Shown here: positions 17,124 to 25,727 of the stretch, one piece after another
How the letters are laid out: every line of letters begins with the position of its first letter
How positions within the stretch are numbered: the stretch's first letter is position 1
From: CAZYFH01 sp964646815
GTDB taxonomy: Bacteria > Acidobacteriota > Vicinamibacteria > Vicinamibacterales > UBA8438
NCBI GenBank assembly: GCA_964646815.1
Contig: CAZYFH010000020.1
Span: 1-64,000, forward strand
Direction of reading: 5' to 3'
Length of the DNA stretch: 64,000 bases
Position numbers and translations under genes: made by a program
The notes under the pieces: model-generated
The model's input: only the letters and a program-made list of their open reading frames with translations
What the model was told of the DNA's origin: nothing
Databases searched by the model: none

Positions 17124-18923
17124 TCACGCGCTGGCCTTCTTGGGGCCGCCTGTTTTGTTGACGCGGCGCTCGGCTGCCGGCCGTACGGTGCGTATCTTTG
17201 GCGGACCGATGATCTTGTTGGTCGCGAACTGCTGTCCGATCTGGATCACGTTGCTCGTCATCCAGTACAAAACGAGTCCGGCCGGCGCAAAGCCCATCAT
17301 GACGGTAAACATGATCGGCATGAACATCATGATCTTCTGCTGCATCGGGTCGGCCTGCGTCGGCGTCATCCGTTGCTGCACGACCATCGACGCACCCATG
17401 AAGGCCGGTAAGACGAACAGCGGGTCCCGTACCGCCAGGTCGGTGATCCACCCGACGAACGGCTCGCCCCGGATCTCGATCGACATCGACAGCAGACGGT
17501 AGAACGCGAAGAGCACTGGCATGGTGAGCAGCATCGGGAGACAGCCGCTCGCCGGATTCACGCCGCGGTCGCGATACAGCGCCATGATCTCCTGGTTCAT
17601 CTTCTGCTTGTCGGGATCAGTCGTCTTCAGGTGCTTGTAGCGCTCCTGAATCGCCTTCATCTCCGGCTGCACTTCCTGCATCTTGCGCATCGACATCACG
17701 CTCTTGTGCTTGAGCGGAAAGATGACGATGTTTATGAGGAAGGTCAGGAAGATGATGGACCAACCCCAGTTGCCGACGTAGTCATGGACCCACGTCAGGG
17801 AGCGATGCAGTGGCATGACCAGCCAACCGAACCAGCCGAACTCGATGGAACGCACCATCGACGCATGTGCCGCCTCGAGGATCTCGAAGTCCTTCGGGCC
17901 GAGAAAGAACGGCACGTCGGTGATGTCGTCATCGGGAAAAGCGAGATCGAACGCCATTAGGCTGCGCACGTCCCCGCCGTCCGTCAGCGGCGGTTGGGGC
18001 ACCGCCCGGTAGCTCACGGCCGTCTCGACACCGTCGCCCGGCATGGCGGCAGCGATGAAGTAGTGGTTGTCGATCCCGACGAACTGTAAAAACCCCCCGT
18101 AGCTCGCCGCGCCGTCCGGTCGTTCGACATCCTCCTCGACTCGACCGTCCGGCTGTCGGACACCGCCGAACAACACGCCGCGTGGACCGACTCGATAGGC
18201 GAACCCCGAGGAACTCGACTCGACGCCGCCGAGCGCCGGACCCCACCGGATGACCGGCGTCTGTGGCTGGCCGCCCAGGGTCGCGTCGATGGTGACCGTC
18301 ACCACAAACGGGTCGGCCGGATCGAAGTGGAATCGTTTCGAAACGCGGAGCCCACCGGCTTCTTCGTAGTCGAAGATCAACGTGGTCGCGCGGTCGGTGA
18401 GCCGTAGCTCGCCCGTGCCTTCCGCGAGCGGCCGTCCGTCGCGGGTCGCGCGGTACAACGCCTCAGAAGCGTGTGCAGTCACTGCGGTGTCGGCGAAGAC
18501 TAGGGCGAACGGCGAGGGTTCTTCCTCGGGCAACTCCTGCGGGATGAGATCAATGGGCGAGTCCGTGCCCTCATAGAAGTAGTTCTTTAGCTTCCAGCTC
18601 ACGAGCTCGGCGCCGCGATTCGTGAACACGGCGCTGAACGCGGGGCTGTCGACGACAATCTCTCGTGCGGCGTCAGCGGTAACGATGGGCGGCGCGATGG
18701 CAGGCGCGGTGGCGATCTCCGACCTGCCCGGAGGTCCAGGCTCGGCCGTACGGTCGGCCGTTTGCGCGTCACGCGCCGGCGCCCCACCAAGTGCGAGCGC
18801 CGTCGAGCCCGGGGCAGGCGCCGCGGCGGGTGACGATTCCGGCGGCGAAGGCACGAACACGGCCTGATAGGCGTAGAGCACCAGGAACGACAGGAAGAAG
18901 GCGAGCAGAACCCTGCGTTCCAT
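17124..18923 (-). CDS. yidC: Membrane protein insertase YidC
   Basis: A 599-residue insertase for integral membrane proteins. An N-terminal transmembrane helix (residues about 5-25) is followed by a large periplasmic domain (about 60-360), as in Gram-negative YidC. The conserved five-helix Oxa1 core runs from GWGWSIIFLTFLIN to MTSNVIQIGQQFATNK, with GVNPASGCLPML in the middle. A basic C-terminal tail (RVNKTGGPKKASA) could bind ribosomes. It belongs to the rpmH-rnpA-yidD-yidC-jag-mnmE order common near oriC. Confidence 0.96.
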   Translation of the reverse strand: MERRVLLAFFLSFLVLYAYQAVFVPSPPESSPAAAPAPGSTALALGGAPARDAQTADRTAEPGPPGRSEIATAPAIAPPIVTADAAREIVVDSPAFSAVFTNRGAELVSWKLKNYFYEGTDSPIDLIPQELPEEEPSPFALVFADTAVTAHASEALYRATRDGRPLAEGTGELRLTDRATTLIFDYEEAGGLRVSKRFHFDPADPFVVTVTIDATLGGQPQTPVIRWGPALGGVESSSSGFAYRVGPRGVLFGGVRQPDGRVEEDVERPDGAASYGGFLQFVGIDNHYFIAAAMPGDGVETAVSYRAVPQPPLTDGGDVRSLMAFDLAFPDDDITDVPFFLGPKDFEILEAAHASMVRSIEFGWFGWLVMPLHRSLTWVHDYVGNWGWSIIFLTFLINIVIFPLKHKSVMSMRKMQEVQPEMKAIQERYKHLKTTDPDKQKMNQEIMALYRDRGVNPASGCLPMLLTMPVLFAFYRLLSMSIEIRGEPFVGWITDLAVRDPLFVLPAFMGASMVVQQRMTPTQADPMQQKIMMFMPIMFTVMMGFAPAGLVLYWMTSNVIQIGQQFATNKIIGPPKIRTVRPAAERRVNKTGGPKKASA

Positions 18924-18929
18924 CGCGTG

Positions 18930-19265
18930 TTACGGGAGTTGCGGGGGGGCGCCGGCCTGCGACCTTGCCCGTCGCATCGGCACCTGGTCGAGGCCGCCTT
19001 CACACAGGGGGTGGCACCGGAGCAGACGACGGGCAGCGAGCCAGAGCCCACGTGCCGCGCCATGACGCTCGATCGCCTCGGTCGCATACGTCGAGCATGA
19101 GGGTACGAACCGACACGATCCTGTAAACAGCTGTGAAAAAATCAGTTGATAGGCCCTAATCGCCGAGAGCGCGGCTCGTGGCGGCGCCGCCCTGAGCGAA
19201 CGCCCCCAGTTGCCGCCGATGAAGCGTCCGGCGGTAGTCGGCATCAAGCGCGGTAAACGGCGCAT
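18930..19265 (-). CDS. yidD: Membrane protein insertion efficiency factor YidD
   Basis: A small YidD-family protein that assists YidC-dependent insertion. The family core is IRAYQLIFSQLF, GSCRFVPSCSTYATEAIERHG (conserved Cys pair) and RRLLRCHPLCEGGLDQVP. No start codon occurs just before the core, so translation must begin inside rnpA: ATG 19265 or ATG 19244. The gene overlaps the end of rnpA by roughly 90-110 bases in another frame. The stop lies 7 bp before yidC. Confidence 0.88.
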   Translation of the reverse strand: MRRLPRLMPTTAGRFIGGNWGRSLRAAPPRAALSAIRAYQLIFSQLFTGSCRFVPSCSTYATEAIERHGAARGLWLAARRLLRCHPLCEGGLDQVPMRRARSQAGAPPQLP

Positions 19266-19539
19266 CGGTGAACTCCGGTCGCAACAACGCGACGACGTCG
19301 ACGCCAGGGCGGCCCTTCAGGTGCCGAAACAACTCGCGCGCGCGACGCTTGGCGCGATTGCGACGAACGGAACCCCCCAACCGCCGGGTTGCGATGATGC
19401 CGAGTCGGGCGAAATCGAGACCGTTCGGCAAGGTGAATAGCGTCAAGTAGCGCCCACGGGTCCTGGCGCCATTCCGCTGCACCCTCAGGAAGTCCGGCCG
19501 CCGCCGAATCCGCTCGCGGCTGGGAAGAGTGCGACCCAC
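19156..19539 (-). CDS. rnpA: Ribonuclease P protein component
   Basis: A 127-residue basic protein subunit of RNase P, which matures tRNA 5' ends. The family signature is RRLGGSVRRNRAKRRARELFR (about residues 52-72), preceded by the RIRRRPDFLRVQRNGAR region. The start is GTG 19539. It follows rpmH by 28 bp and overlaps yidD. Confidence 0.94.
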   Translation of the reverse strand: MGRTLPSRERIRRRPDFLRVQRNGARTRGRYLTLFTLPNGLDFARLGIIATRRLGGSVRRNRAKRRARELFRHLKGRPGVDVVALLRPEFTDAPFTALDADYRRTLHRRQLGAFAQGGAATSRALGD

Positions 19540-19567
19540 CTTCTATAAAGTGCTATAAATAAAATAT

Positions 19568-19705
19568 TTACGACACAGAAAGGCGCTTACGCCCCTTGGC
19601 GCGCCGCCGTTTTAACACACGACGACCGGTCTTCGTGCTCATCCGCTTGCGAAATCCATGGGTGCGCTTACGGCGCCTCCGGTTCGGTTGATACGTGCGC
19701 TTCAT
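19568..19705 (-). CDS. rpmH: 50S ribosomal protein L34
   Basis: A 45-residue, extremely basic protein (MKRTYQPNRRRRKRTHGFRK...), matching the L34 pattern along its whole length. It is the first gene of the leftward unit that continues into rnpA, yidD and yidC, and faces dnaA across the origin spacer. Translated by hand from the minus strand; ATG at 19703-19705, TAA at 19568-19570. Confidence 0.97.
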   Translation of the reverse strand: MKRTYQPNRRRRKRTHGFRKRMSTKTGRRVLKRRRAKGRKRLSVS

Positions 19706-20202
19706 GATCCCCGAGTCTCCGTACTCCGATGGTATGCCTTACGACACCGCGTTCACATACGATGGGAACCTCTCATCGTAGCGAAGCTCAAAAGGGACTG
19801 TCAACGCTGTTTCGTCCGTTTCTTGGCCCCTGAGACGATGCTTGTGCCTCGATTCACAAAAACTGCAGATTCCTGCGTGTGCTTACACAAATCTGCACAC
19901 CGGCCCGTTCTCGGATTGTCTGCCGAGATCCAGTGTGCTACAGTCGCCGGCCTGCGGCTCCCAGGAGGGCCCTCCCCAGTAGTTTTCCACAACTGTGGAA
20001 GAAATTGTGGAAATCCAGGAAATTTGCACAAGCGGAGAGCGGTTAACCCCATGCTGGGCGATACTACACGTCGGCTTGGCACTGTCAGGGGCGTTGGGCT
20101 CACAGCGCCATCGAGTGGTCTAATTCGGACCCCTCGCACGTAGTGACGACTTAAGAGGCACTACGTAGGCTTCACGAGAGACGAAAGTTCAGCGTAACCC
20201 CT
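19706..20202. promoter_or_regulatory. rpmH-dnaA spacer with DnaA-box-like cluster (probable part of oriC)
   Basis: About 0.5 kb without a gene, between divergent rpmH and dnaA. A tight cluster contains TTTTCCACA (19983-19991) and, inverted, TGTGGAAGA (19994-20002) and TGTGGAAAT (20006-20014), each close to the DnaA box TTATNCACA. Promoters of rpmH and dnaA must also lie here. Together with the dnaA-dnaN spacer it is the best oriC candidate: gene orientation flips away from this point on both sides. Confidence 0.75.
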
Positions 20203-21537
20203 GTGGCGATGTCCGGTAACGTCTGGAGCCAAGTTCTCTCCCGCATCGAGACGAAGGTCAACCGGCACAGCTTTCACACCTGGTTCAAGCCAACCGTCTT
20301 CGTTCAGGATGCTGGCCAGACCATCACCGTCCGTGTACCCAACCATCTGTTCAGGGACTGGCTCACAAAGCATTACGCCGGGGTCATCAGCGAGGCGATG
20401 ACCGAAGTTGAGCGAGACGGCATGCAAATAGCCTTCATTATAGAAGGCGAGACCGGACGGGTGGTCGAACAACAGTCGGAGGCCCGACCGCCAGCGCCGA
20501 GCACGGCCCTCGTGGCTCCGCCTCATGGTTTGAACCCGCGTTACACCTTTGAGACCTTCGTCGTCGGTCCCTCCAACCAGTTTGTGCATGCGGCCTCTGT
20601 TGCCGTCGCCGAAGCTCCGTCACGCTCCTACAATCCGCTATTTCTCTACGGTGGCAACGGGCTCGGCAAGACGCATCTCATGCACTCAATAGGTCAGTAT
20701 CTCCTCAACCAGGCGCCGAGTCTCAGGCTGACATACATCTCGTCTGAGCGCTTCATGAACGAGATGATTAACGCCGTCCGATACGACCGCGTGCTGGATT
20801 TTCGCCAGCGGTATCGGAGCATGGACGTCTTGCTCGTCGACGACGTCCAGTTTCTGGCCGGCAAGGAAGGCACGCAGACGGAATTCTTTCACACCTTTAA
20901 TTCCCTCTACGACGCGCAGAAACAGATCGTTATCAGCAGCGATAGACCACCACACGAAATACCTACCCTCGAGGAACGGCTGCGCTCCCGCTTTGAATGG
21001 GGCTTAATTGCCGACATCCAACCCCCAGATCTCGAGACCAAGGTGGCCATCCTGAAGAAGAAGGCGGGAGCCGAAGCCGTCCCGCTGCCCGACGATGTGG
21101 CCCTCTACATCGCCGGCCGTATCAAATCGAACATCAGAGAACTCGAGGGGTCTCTCATTCGCCTCATCGCATACGCGTCATTGACCGGGACGAAGATCAC
21201 GCTCTCGCTGGCACAGGACGTCCTACGAAACATCCTTGATCGCGACGACCAAACCACAACGGTTGAGATGGTGCAGCGCTTCGTCGCGAACTACTACCAG
21301 CTCAAGATCGCTGACCTCAAGTCGCGCAATAGCTCGAAGGCTGTGGCACTCCCACGACAGATTGCCATGTACATGTGCAAGTCACTGACCAACTCGTCGC
21401 TGCCGCAGATCGGGAGAAACTTCGGCGGTAAGCACCATTCGACGGTTATTCACTCAATCCGAAAAATCGAAAATACGCGGAAGCTCGATCGTGAATTTAA
21501 TGACCTAATTAACAGCTTTCTCGAGTCCTTCAACTGA
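20203..21537 (+). CDS. dnaA: Chromosomal replication initiator protein DnaA
   Basis: A 444-residue AAA+ initiator that binds DnaA boxes and melts oriC. Domain I is short (WSQVLSRIETKVNRHSFHTW). The AAA+ domain has Walker A GGNGLGKT near residue 150 and Walker B LLVDDVQF near 210. Domain IV ends with the box-recognition helix GKHHSTVIHSIRKIE near 408. The start is GTG 20203, or more conventionally ATG 20209. No strong ribosome site is visible for either. Confidence 0.97.
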   Translation: MAMSGNVWSQVLSRIETKVNRHSFHTWFKPTVFVQDAGQTITVRVPNHLFRDWLTKHYAGVISEAMTEVERDGMQIAFIIEGETGRVVEQQSEARPPAPSTALVAPPHGLNPRYTFETFVVGPSNQFVHAASVAVAEAPSRSYNPLFLYGGNGLGKTHLMHSIGQYLLNQAPSLRLTYISSERFMNEMINAVRYDRVLDFRQRYRSMDVLLVDDVQFLAGKEGTQTEFFHTFNSLYDAQKQIVISSDRPPHEIPTLEERLRSRFEWGLIADIQPPDLETKVAILKKKAGAEAVPLPDDVALYIAGRIKSNIRELEGSLIRLIAYASLTGTKITLSLAQDVLRNILDRDDQTTTVEMVQRFVANYYQLKIADLKSRNSSKAVALPRQIAMYMCKSLTNSSLPQIGRNFGGKHHSTVIHSIRKIENTRKLDREFNDLINSFLESFN

Positions 21538-21820
21538 CCGTCCACGGGTCCCCGCACGCCCGATCTAACACCTTCCACAGCGGCTACACTGCCGATCGAC
21601 ACTCGATTGTTGATATCTCCGCGTCCACAGACAGCGCCAAGAACAACGTTATTCGTCCACAATAGAGATGGTCTTTAACTCACTGATATTAAAATGGTTA
21701 AAAAGGATCCACACAGTTTCAACCGGCCTTCTATTCTTGTTATAATTTCTCTTGTCTTTACGATCATGTACGTATTCATGATCGTCGCCGTTTTATTCCC
21801 CAGTCGAGGATCTGAACCCC
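21538..21820. promoter_or_regulatory. AT-rich dnaA-dnaN spacer with DnaA-box-like sites (candidate unwinding region)
   Basis: This 283-bp spacer contains TTCCACA (21573-21579), GTCCACA (near 21623 and 21655) and GGATCCACA (21705-21713). A clearly AT-rich stretch (about 21665-21790) then follows, including GTTATAATTTCTC. A box cluster beside an AT-rich tract is the expected layout of a DNA-unwinding element, so oriC may lie here or be bipartite with the spacer before dnaA. Confidence 0.6.
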
Positions 21821-22936
21821 ATGGAACTCAGCGTCCGAAAGAGCGACCTGCTGCGCGAGTTACAGCTCTTCCAGGGGATCGTCGAGCGTAAGAATACGAT
21901 CCCGATTCTCGCCAACGTGCTCATCGAAGCGAACAGCGATGGATGCGTGCAGTTGCTTGCGACCGACCTCGAGGTGGGCCTCCGGAGCCAGTGTCCCGCC
22001 GCCATCGCCAAGGGCGGGTCTCTCACCATCCCTGCGAAGAAGCTGTATGAAATAGTTCGTGCACTTCCAGATACCGAGATCCGGATCGAGCAGGGGGCGA
22101 AAGGGGCAGTCAAGGTTGCGGCGGAGCGGTTTGATTCACGGATGCAGACGCTACCTCGGGAAGATTTTCCAACACTTCCCGAGCCTGGTGAGGGGGCGTC
22201 CGTAGCGCTACCGCGAAATCTGCTGCGGGAAATGGTGGCGAAGACGCAGTTTGCGATCACCGGTGAGGACACGCGCTACTTTTTGAACGGTGCGCTGTTC
22301 GTTCTGGGATCCAAGCGCATGGATCTCGTAGCGACCGATGGGCATCGTCTGGCATTCGTGTCCGCTCCATGGGAGGCCAAGGAGAAGACAGACAGTGAAC
22401 TGCGGGCGATTCTGCCAAAGAAGACGCTCTGGGAATTATCGCGGCTCCTCGGTGATGGCGAAGGTGACGTCGCGTATGAATGCGGAGAAAACCACCTCTT
22501 CTTCAAGATCGACGGGCGTCAACTGATCTCCCGGATGATCGACGGGCAGTTTCCAGCGTATGAGCGAGTTATTCCTAAGGGCAACGATAAACGGATTGAA
22601 TTCGAACGCGACCGTCTCACGAGCGCAATCAAGCGCGTGGCGCTACTATCCAGCGAACGGTCACGTGCCGTGAAATTTCACATCGGTAACGACACCGTCG
22701 AGGTCGCGTCGAGCAGTCCTGAAGTCGGGGAAGCGAAGGAAGTGCTAGCGGTCGACTACGCTGGCGACGCAGTCGACATCTGCTTCAACGCGCAGTATAT
22801 CCTCGATTTTCTCAGCGTCGCAGACACGGACAACGTAGGCCTTGAGTTCAAGGACGAAATGAGTCAGGCCGTCATGATGCCGGTCGGCGGTGATGGTTGC
22901 GACTATACCTACGTCATCATGCCGATGCGGGTGTAG
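21821..22936 (+). CDS. dnaN: DNA polymerase III sliding clamp (beta subunit)
   Basis: A 371-residue beta clamp that encircles DNA and tethers polymerase III. Three clamp folds are recognisable, with TIPILANVLIEA, the strong family motif ATDGHRLAFV (residues about 170-179) and the C-terminal MPMRV that caps the partner-binding pocket. The ATG at 21821 follows a GAGG ribosome site. It lies between dnaA and gyrB in the classic order. Confidence 0.97.
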   Translation: MELSVRKSDLLRELQLFQGIVERKNTIPILANVLIEANSDGCVQLLATDLEVGLRSQCPAAIAKGGSLTIPAKKLYEIVRALPDTEIRIEQGAKGAVKVAAERFDSRMQTLPREDFPTLPEPGEGASVALPRNLLREMVAKTQFAITGEDTRYFLNGALFVLGSKRMDLVATDGHRLAFVSAPWEAKEKTDSELRAILPKKTLWELSRLLGDGEGDVAYECGENHLFFKIDGRQLISRMIDGQFPAYERVIPKGNDKRIEFERDRLTSAIKRVALLSSERSRAVKFHIGNDTVEVASSSPEVGEAKEVLAVDYAGDAVDICFNAQYILDFLSVADTDNVGLEFKDEMSQAVMMPVGGDGCDYTYVIMPMRV

Positions 22937-22973
22937 TAAAAAGCGTGGCGGCGCACCTCCCCAACGGACCCGA

Positions 22974-25511
22974 ATGACACAACTGGAACCTGACGACCCC
23001 GGGGGCAACGTGACGCCCGACAGCAGCGCGCTCCCCGTACCGCCAACAGACACTCCCGAGGCGACCGCAGAACGAGAATCTGGCGAGTACCGCGCCGACA
23101 AGATCAAGGTTCTCGAAGGGCTCGAAGCGGTCCGGAAACGGCCAGCAATGTATATCGGGTCGACCGGCCCCACGGGTCTGCACCACCTGGTCTATGAGGT
23201 TGTCGACAACTCGATAGACGAGGCACTGGGCGGGTTCTGCGACCTTATCGATGTGACCGTGCACATCGATAACTCGGTCACTGTTGGCGACAACGGTCGC
23301 GGCATCCCGGTCGACGAGCACGCGAGCGGCAAGTCAGCGGCCGAAGTCGTGATGACTGTGCTCCACGCGGGCGGGAAGTTCGACAACAAGAGCTACCGGG
23401 TCTCGGGGGGATTGCACGGTGTTGGAGTGTCGGTCGTTAACGCGCTCTCTGAATCGCTCGCTCTGGAGATCTGGCGCGATGGACACGTCTACCGGCAGAG
23501 TTACGCTCGCGGCCGGCCAACGAACGGGCTTGAGAGGATCGGCACCACCAGGCGACGTGGGACCAAGGTCACGTTCAAGGCCGATGAGCGCATCTTCGAG
23601 ACCATCATCTACAGCTTCGACACGCTCGCTCACCGTCTGCGGGAGTTGGCGTTCCTGAACGCGGGTGTCACCATCACCCTCGACGATGAGCGCACGGGAA
23701 AAAGCCGAAGCTTCCAGTATGAAGGCGGGATCAGCTCGTTCGTCGAGTTCATCAACAAGAACAAGACCGCCGTCAACGCCCAGCCGATCTACATGCAGGG
23801 CGCCCGGGATGGGATCGAGGCCGAGATCGCGTTGCAGTGGAATGACGGGTACGCGGACACGGTCTATTCGTTCGCCAACAACATCAATACACAGGAAGGC
23901 GGCACCCACCTGTCGGGGTTCCGATCGGCGCTTACCCGTACGATCAATGCCTACGCGAACACGAACAATTTGGCCCGCGATCTCAAGGAGAGTATCAGCG
24001 GCGATGACATTCGCGAGGGCCTCGTCGCCGTCGTCAGCGTAAAAATCCCGCGCCCGCAGTTCGAGGGGCAGACGAAGACGAAGCTTGGGAACACGGAAGT
24101 CATGGGCATCGTCGCGGCGATTATCAACGACCGGCTGGGCGCGTATCTGGAGGAGAATCCGAGCGTCGCGAAACGCATCGTCAACAAGGGGATCGACGCC
24201 GCGCGCGCCCGCGAGGCGGCGCGCAAAGCCCGTGACCTCGTACGCCGGAAGGGCGCGTTGGACAACAGCTCATTGCCCGGCAAGCTCGCCGACTGCCAGG
24301 AGCGCGACCCGGCGAAATGTGAGCTCTATATCGTCGAGGGTGAGTCGGCCGGCGGTTCGGCGAAGCAGGGACGCGACCGGCGGTTTCAGGCGGTGTTGCC
24401 GATCAAGGGCAAGATCTTGAATGTCGAACGCGCACGCTTTGACAAGATGCTGAGTAGCGACGAGATCAAGACGATGATCGCCGCGCTCGGGTGTGGCATC
24501 GGCAAGGACGACTTCGACCCCTCGAAGCTACGCTACCACCGCGTCATTATCATGACTGACGCGGACGTCGACGGGTCACATATTCGCACGCTCCTGTTGA
24601 CATTTTTCTACCGACAGATGCGCGCGCTCATCGAGCCCGGGCACATCTACATTGCACAACCGCCGCTCTATCGCGCCAAGCGTGGACGAGCCGAGCACTA
24701 CATCAAGGACGACCGAGAGCTGGATGCGTATCTCATCCGTCGCGCCAGCGAGTCGCGGGTCTTGCGGCTGCCCGCCGCGGGACTGGAGTTCGCCGGCGAG
24801 CGCCTCGAGACGGTGCTCCACCGACTCATGGCCTACGGGAAGCTCCTCCACGTGGTCGAGCGCCGAGGGCCAAGCCGCGACGTCGTCACGGCGCTGCTCG
24901 CGCGCGGCGCGCGCGGGGGGGGCTTTTTCGCCGACCGGACGGCGGTCGACGCGCTCGCCCGGGAGTTGTCGTCGACGCTCCGCACCGTGTCGGTCGGCAC
25001 CGACGAGGAGCACAACGCGTCCCTGCTGCACATCGAGGACCGCACGGGTGGCTATCCGAGACGGCATACGGTCGGCGTCGATTTCGTCGAAGCGGCCGAA
25101 TACCGTGCCTTGATGGCGGCGTATGCCGAGATTCGCGGGATCGACGGGCCGATGCTCGTGGCAACCATCGCTCCACCCCTGGCGGAGCCGGACACCGGTG
25201 AAAACGAGGCCCCGGCGGCGGGCGTGGACCGCGAGGTGCCGATCGGCACGCTCGACGAGTTGGTCGAGTACTTCATCGCCGCCGGAAAGCGCGGCGTCGC
25301 GGTCAACCGGTACAAGGGGCTCGGGGAGATGAACCCCGACCAGCTGTGGGCGACGACGATGAACCCCGAGAACCGGACCTTGCTCCAGGTTCGTGCGGAA
25401 GACGACGCGGAGGCCGATCACATGTTCACCACGCTGATGGGCGACCAGGTCGAACCGCGGCGGAAGTTCATCGAGGAGAACGCGCTCGATGTGAAGAATC
25501 TGGATGTGTAG
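22974..25511 (+). CDS. gyrB: DNA gyrase subunit B
   Basis: The ATPase subunit of gyrase (845 residues), which introduces negative supercoils. The GHKL ATPase motif is YEVVDNSIDEAL, with GDNGRGIPVDEH and GLHGVGVSVVNALS following. The TOPRIM domain has EGESAGGSAKQGRDR near 455 and DADVDGSHI near 529, and the tail has KGLGEMNPDQLW. A roughly 170-residue insert sits between the TOPRIM parts, as in proteobacterial GyrB. The ATG at 22974 is preferred: the longer frame starts inside dnaN. A variable acidic tail of about 45 residues precedes the domain start. Confidence 0.97.
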   Translation: MTQLEPDDPGGNVTPDSSALPVPPTDTPEATAERESGEYRADKIKVLEGLEAVRKRPAMYIGSTGPTGLHHLVYEVVDNSIDEALGGFCDLIDVTVHIDNSVTVGDNGRGIPVDEHASGKSAAEVVMTVLHAGGKFDNKSYRVSGGLHGVGVSVVNALSESLALEIWRDGHVYRQSYARGRPTNGLERIGTTRRRGTKVTFKADERIFETIIYSFDTLAHRLRELAFLNAGVTITLDDERTGKSRSFQYEGGISSFVEFINKNKTAVNAQPIYMQGARDGIEAEIALQWNDGYADTVYSFANNINTQEGGTHLSGFRSALTRTINAYANTNNLARDLKESISGDDIREGLVAVVSVKIPRPQFEGQTKTKLGNTEVMGIVAAIINDRLGAYLEENPSVAKRIVNKGIDAARAREAARKARDLVRRKGALDNSSLPGKLADCQERDPAKCELYIVEGESAGGSAKQGRDRRFQAVLPIKGKILNVERARFDKMLSSDEIKTMIAALGCGIGKDDFDPSKLRYHRVIIMTDADVDGSHIRTLLLTFFYRQMRALIEPGHIYIAQPPLYRAKRGRAEHYIKDDRELDAYLIRRASESRVLRLPAAGLEFAGERLETVLHRLMAYGKLLHVVERRGPSRDVVTALLARGARGGGFFADRTAVDALARELSSTLRTVSVGTDEEHNASLLHIEDRTGGYPRRHTVGVDFVEAAEYRALMAAYAEIRGIDGPMLVATIAPPLAEPDTGENEAPAAGVDREVPIGTLDELVEYFIAAGKRGVAVNRYKGLGEMNPDQLWATTMNPENRTLLQVRAEDDAEADHMFTTLMGDQVEPRRKFIEENALDVKNLDV

Positions 25512-25727
25512 AAGTCAGCGGTTGCGGTGCGGGTCGCGAACATCCCGAAAAAAACCGTCCGATCTGAAGCACCGGCCCGCTGACAGCAACACGATGTTCC
25601 CGAGGCGAGTTCGGTTTCTGTAGGGATGTACGTGGCCCGCACGATGCGAGTCTGACCGCGGAACCGCCGCCCCAACGAACCAACTCGTAGCGCTTGCACC
25701 CTACCGTCGAGCGAACCGCCAGGTCAC

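Noticed and set aside
21694..21891. Small plus-strand ORF with one hydrophobic segment between dnaA and dnaN
   Set aside because: It runs into dnaN in another frame, its hydrophobic part is what an AT-rich tract translates to, and no ribosome site is seen; it is better explained as origin unwinding sequence.
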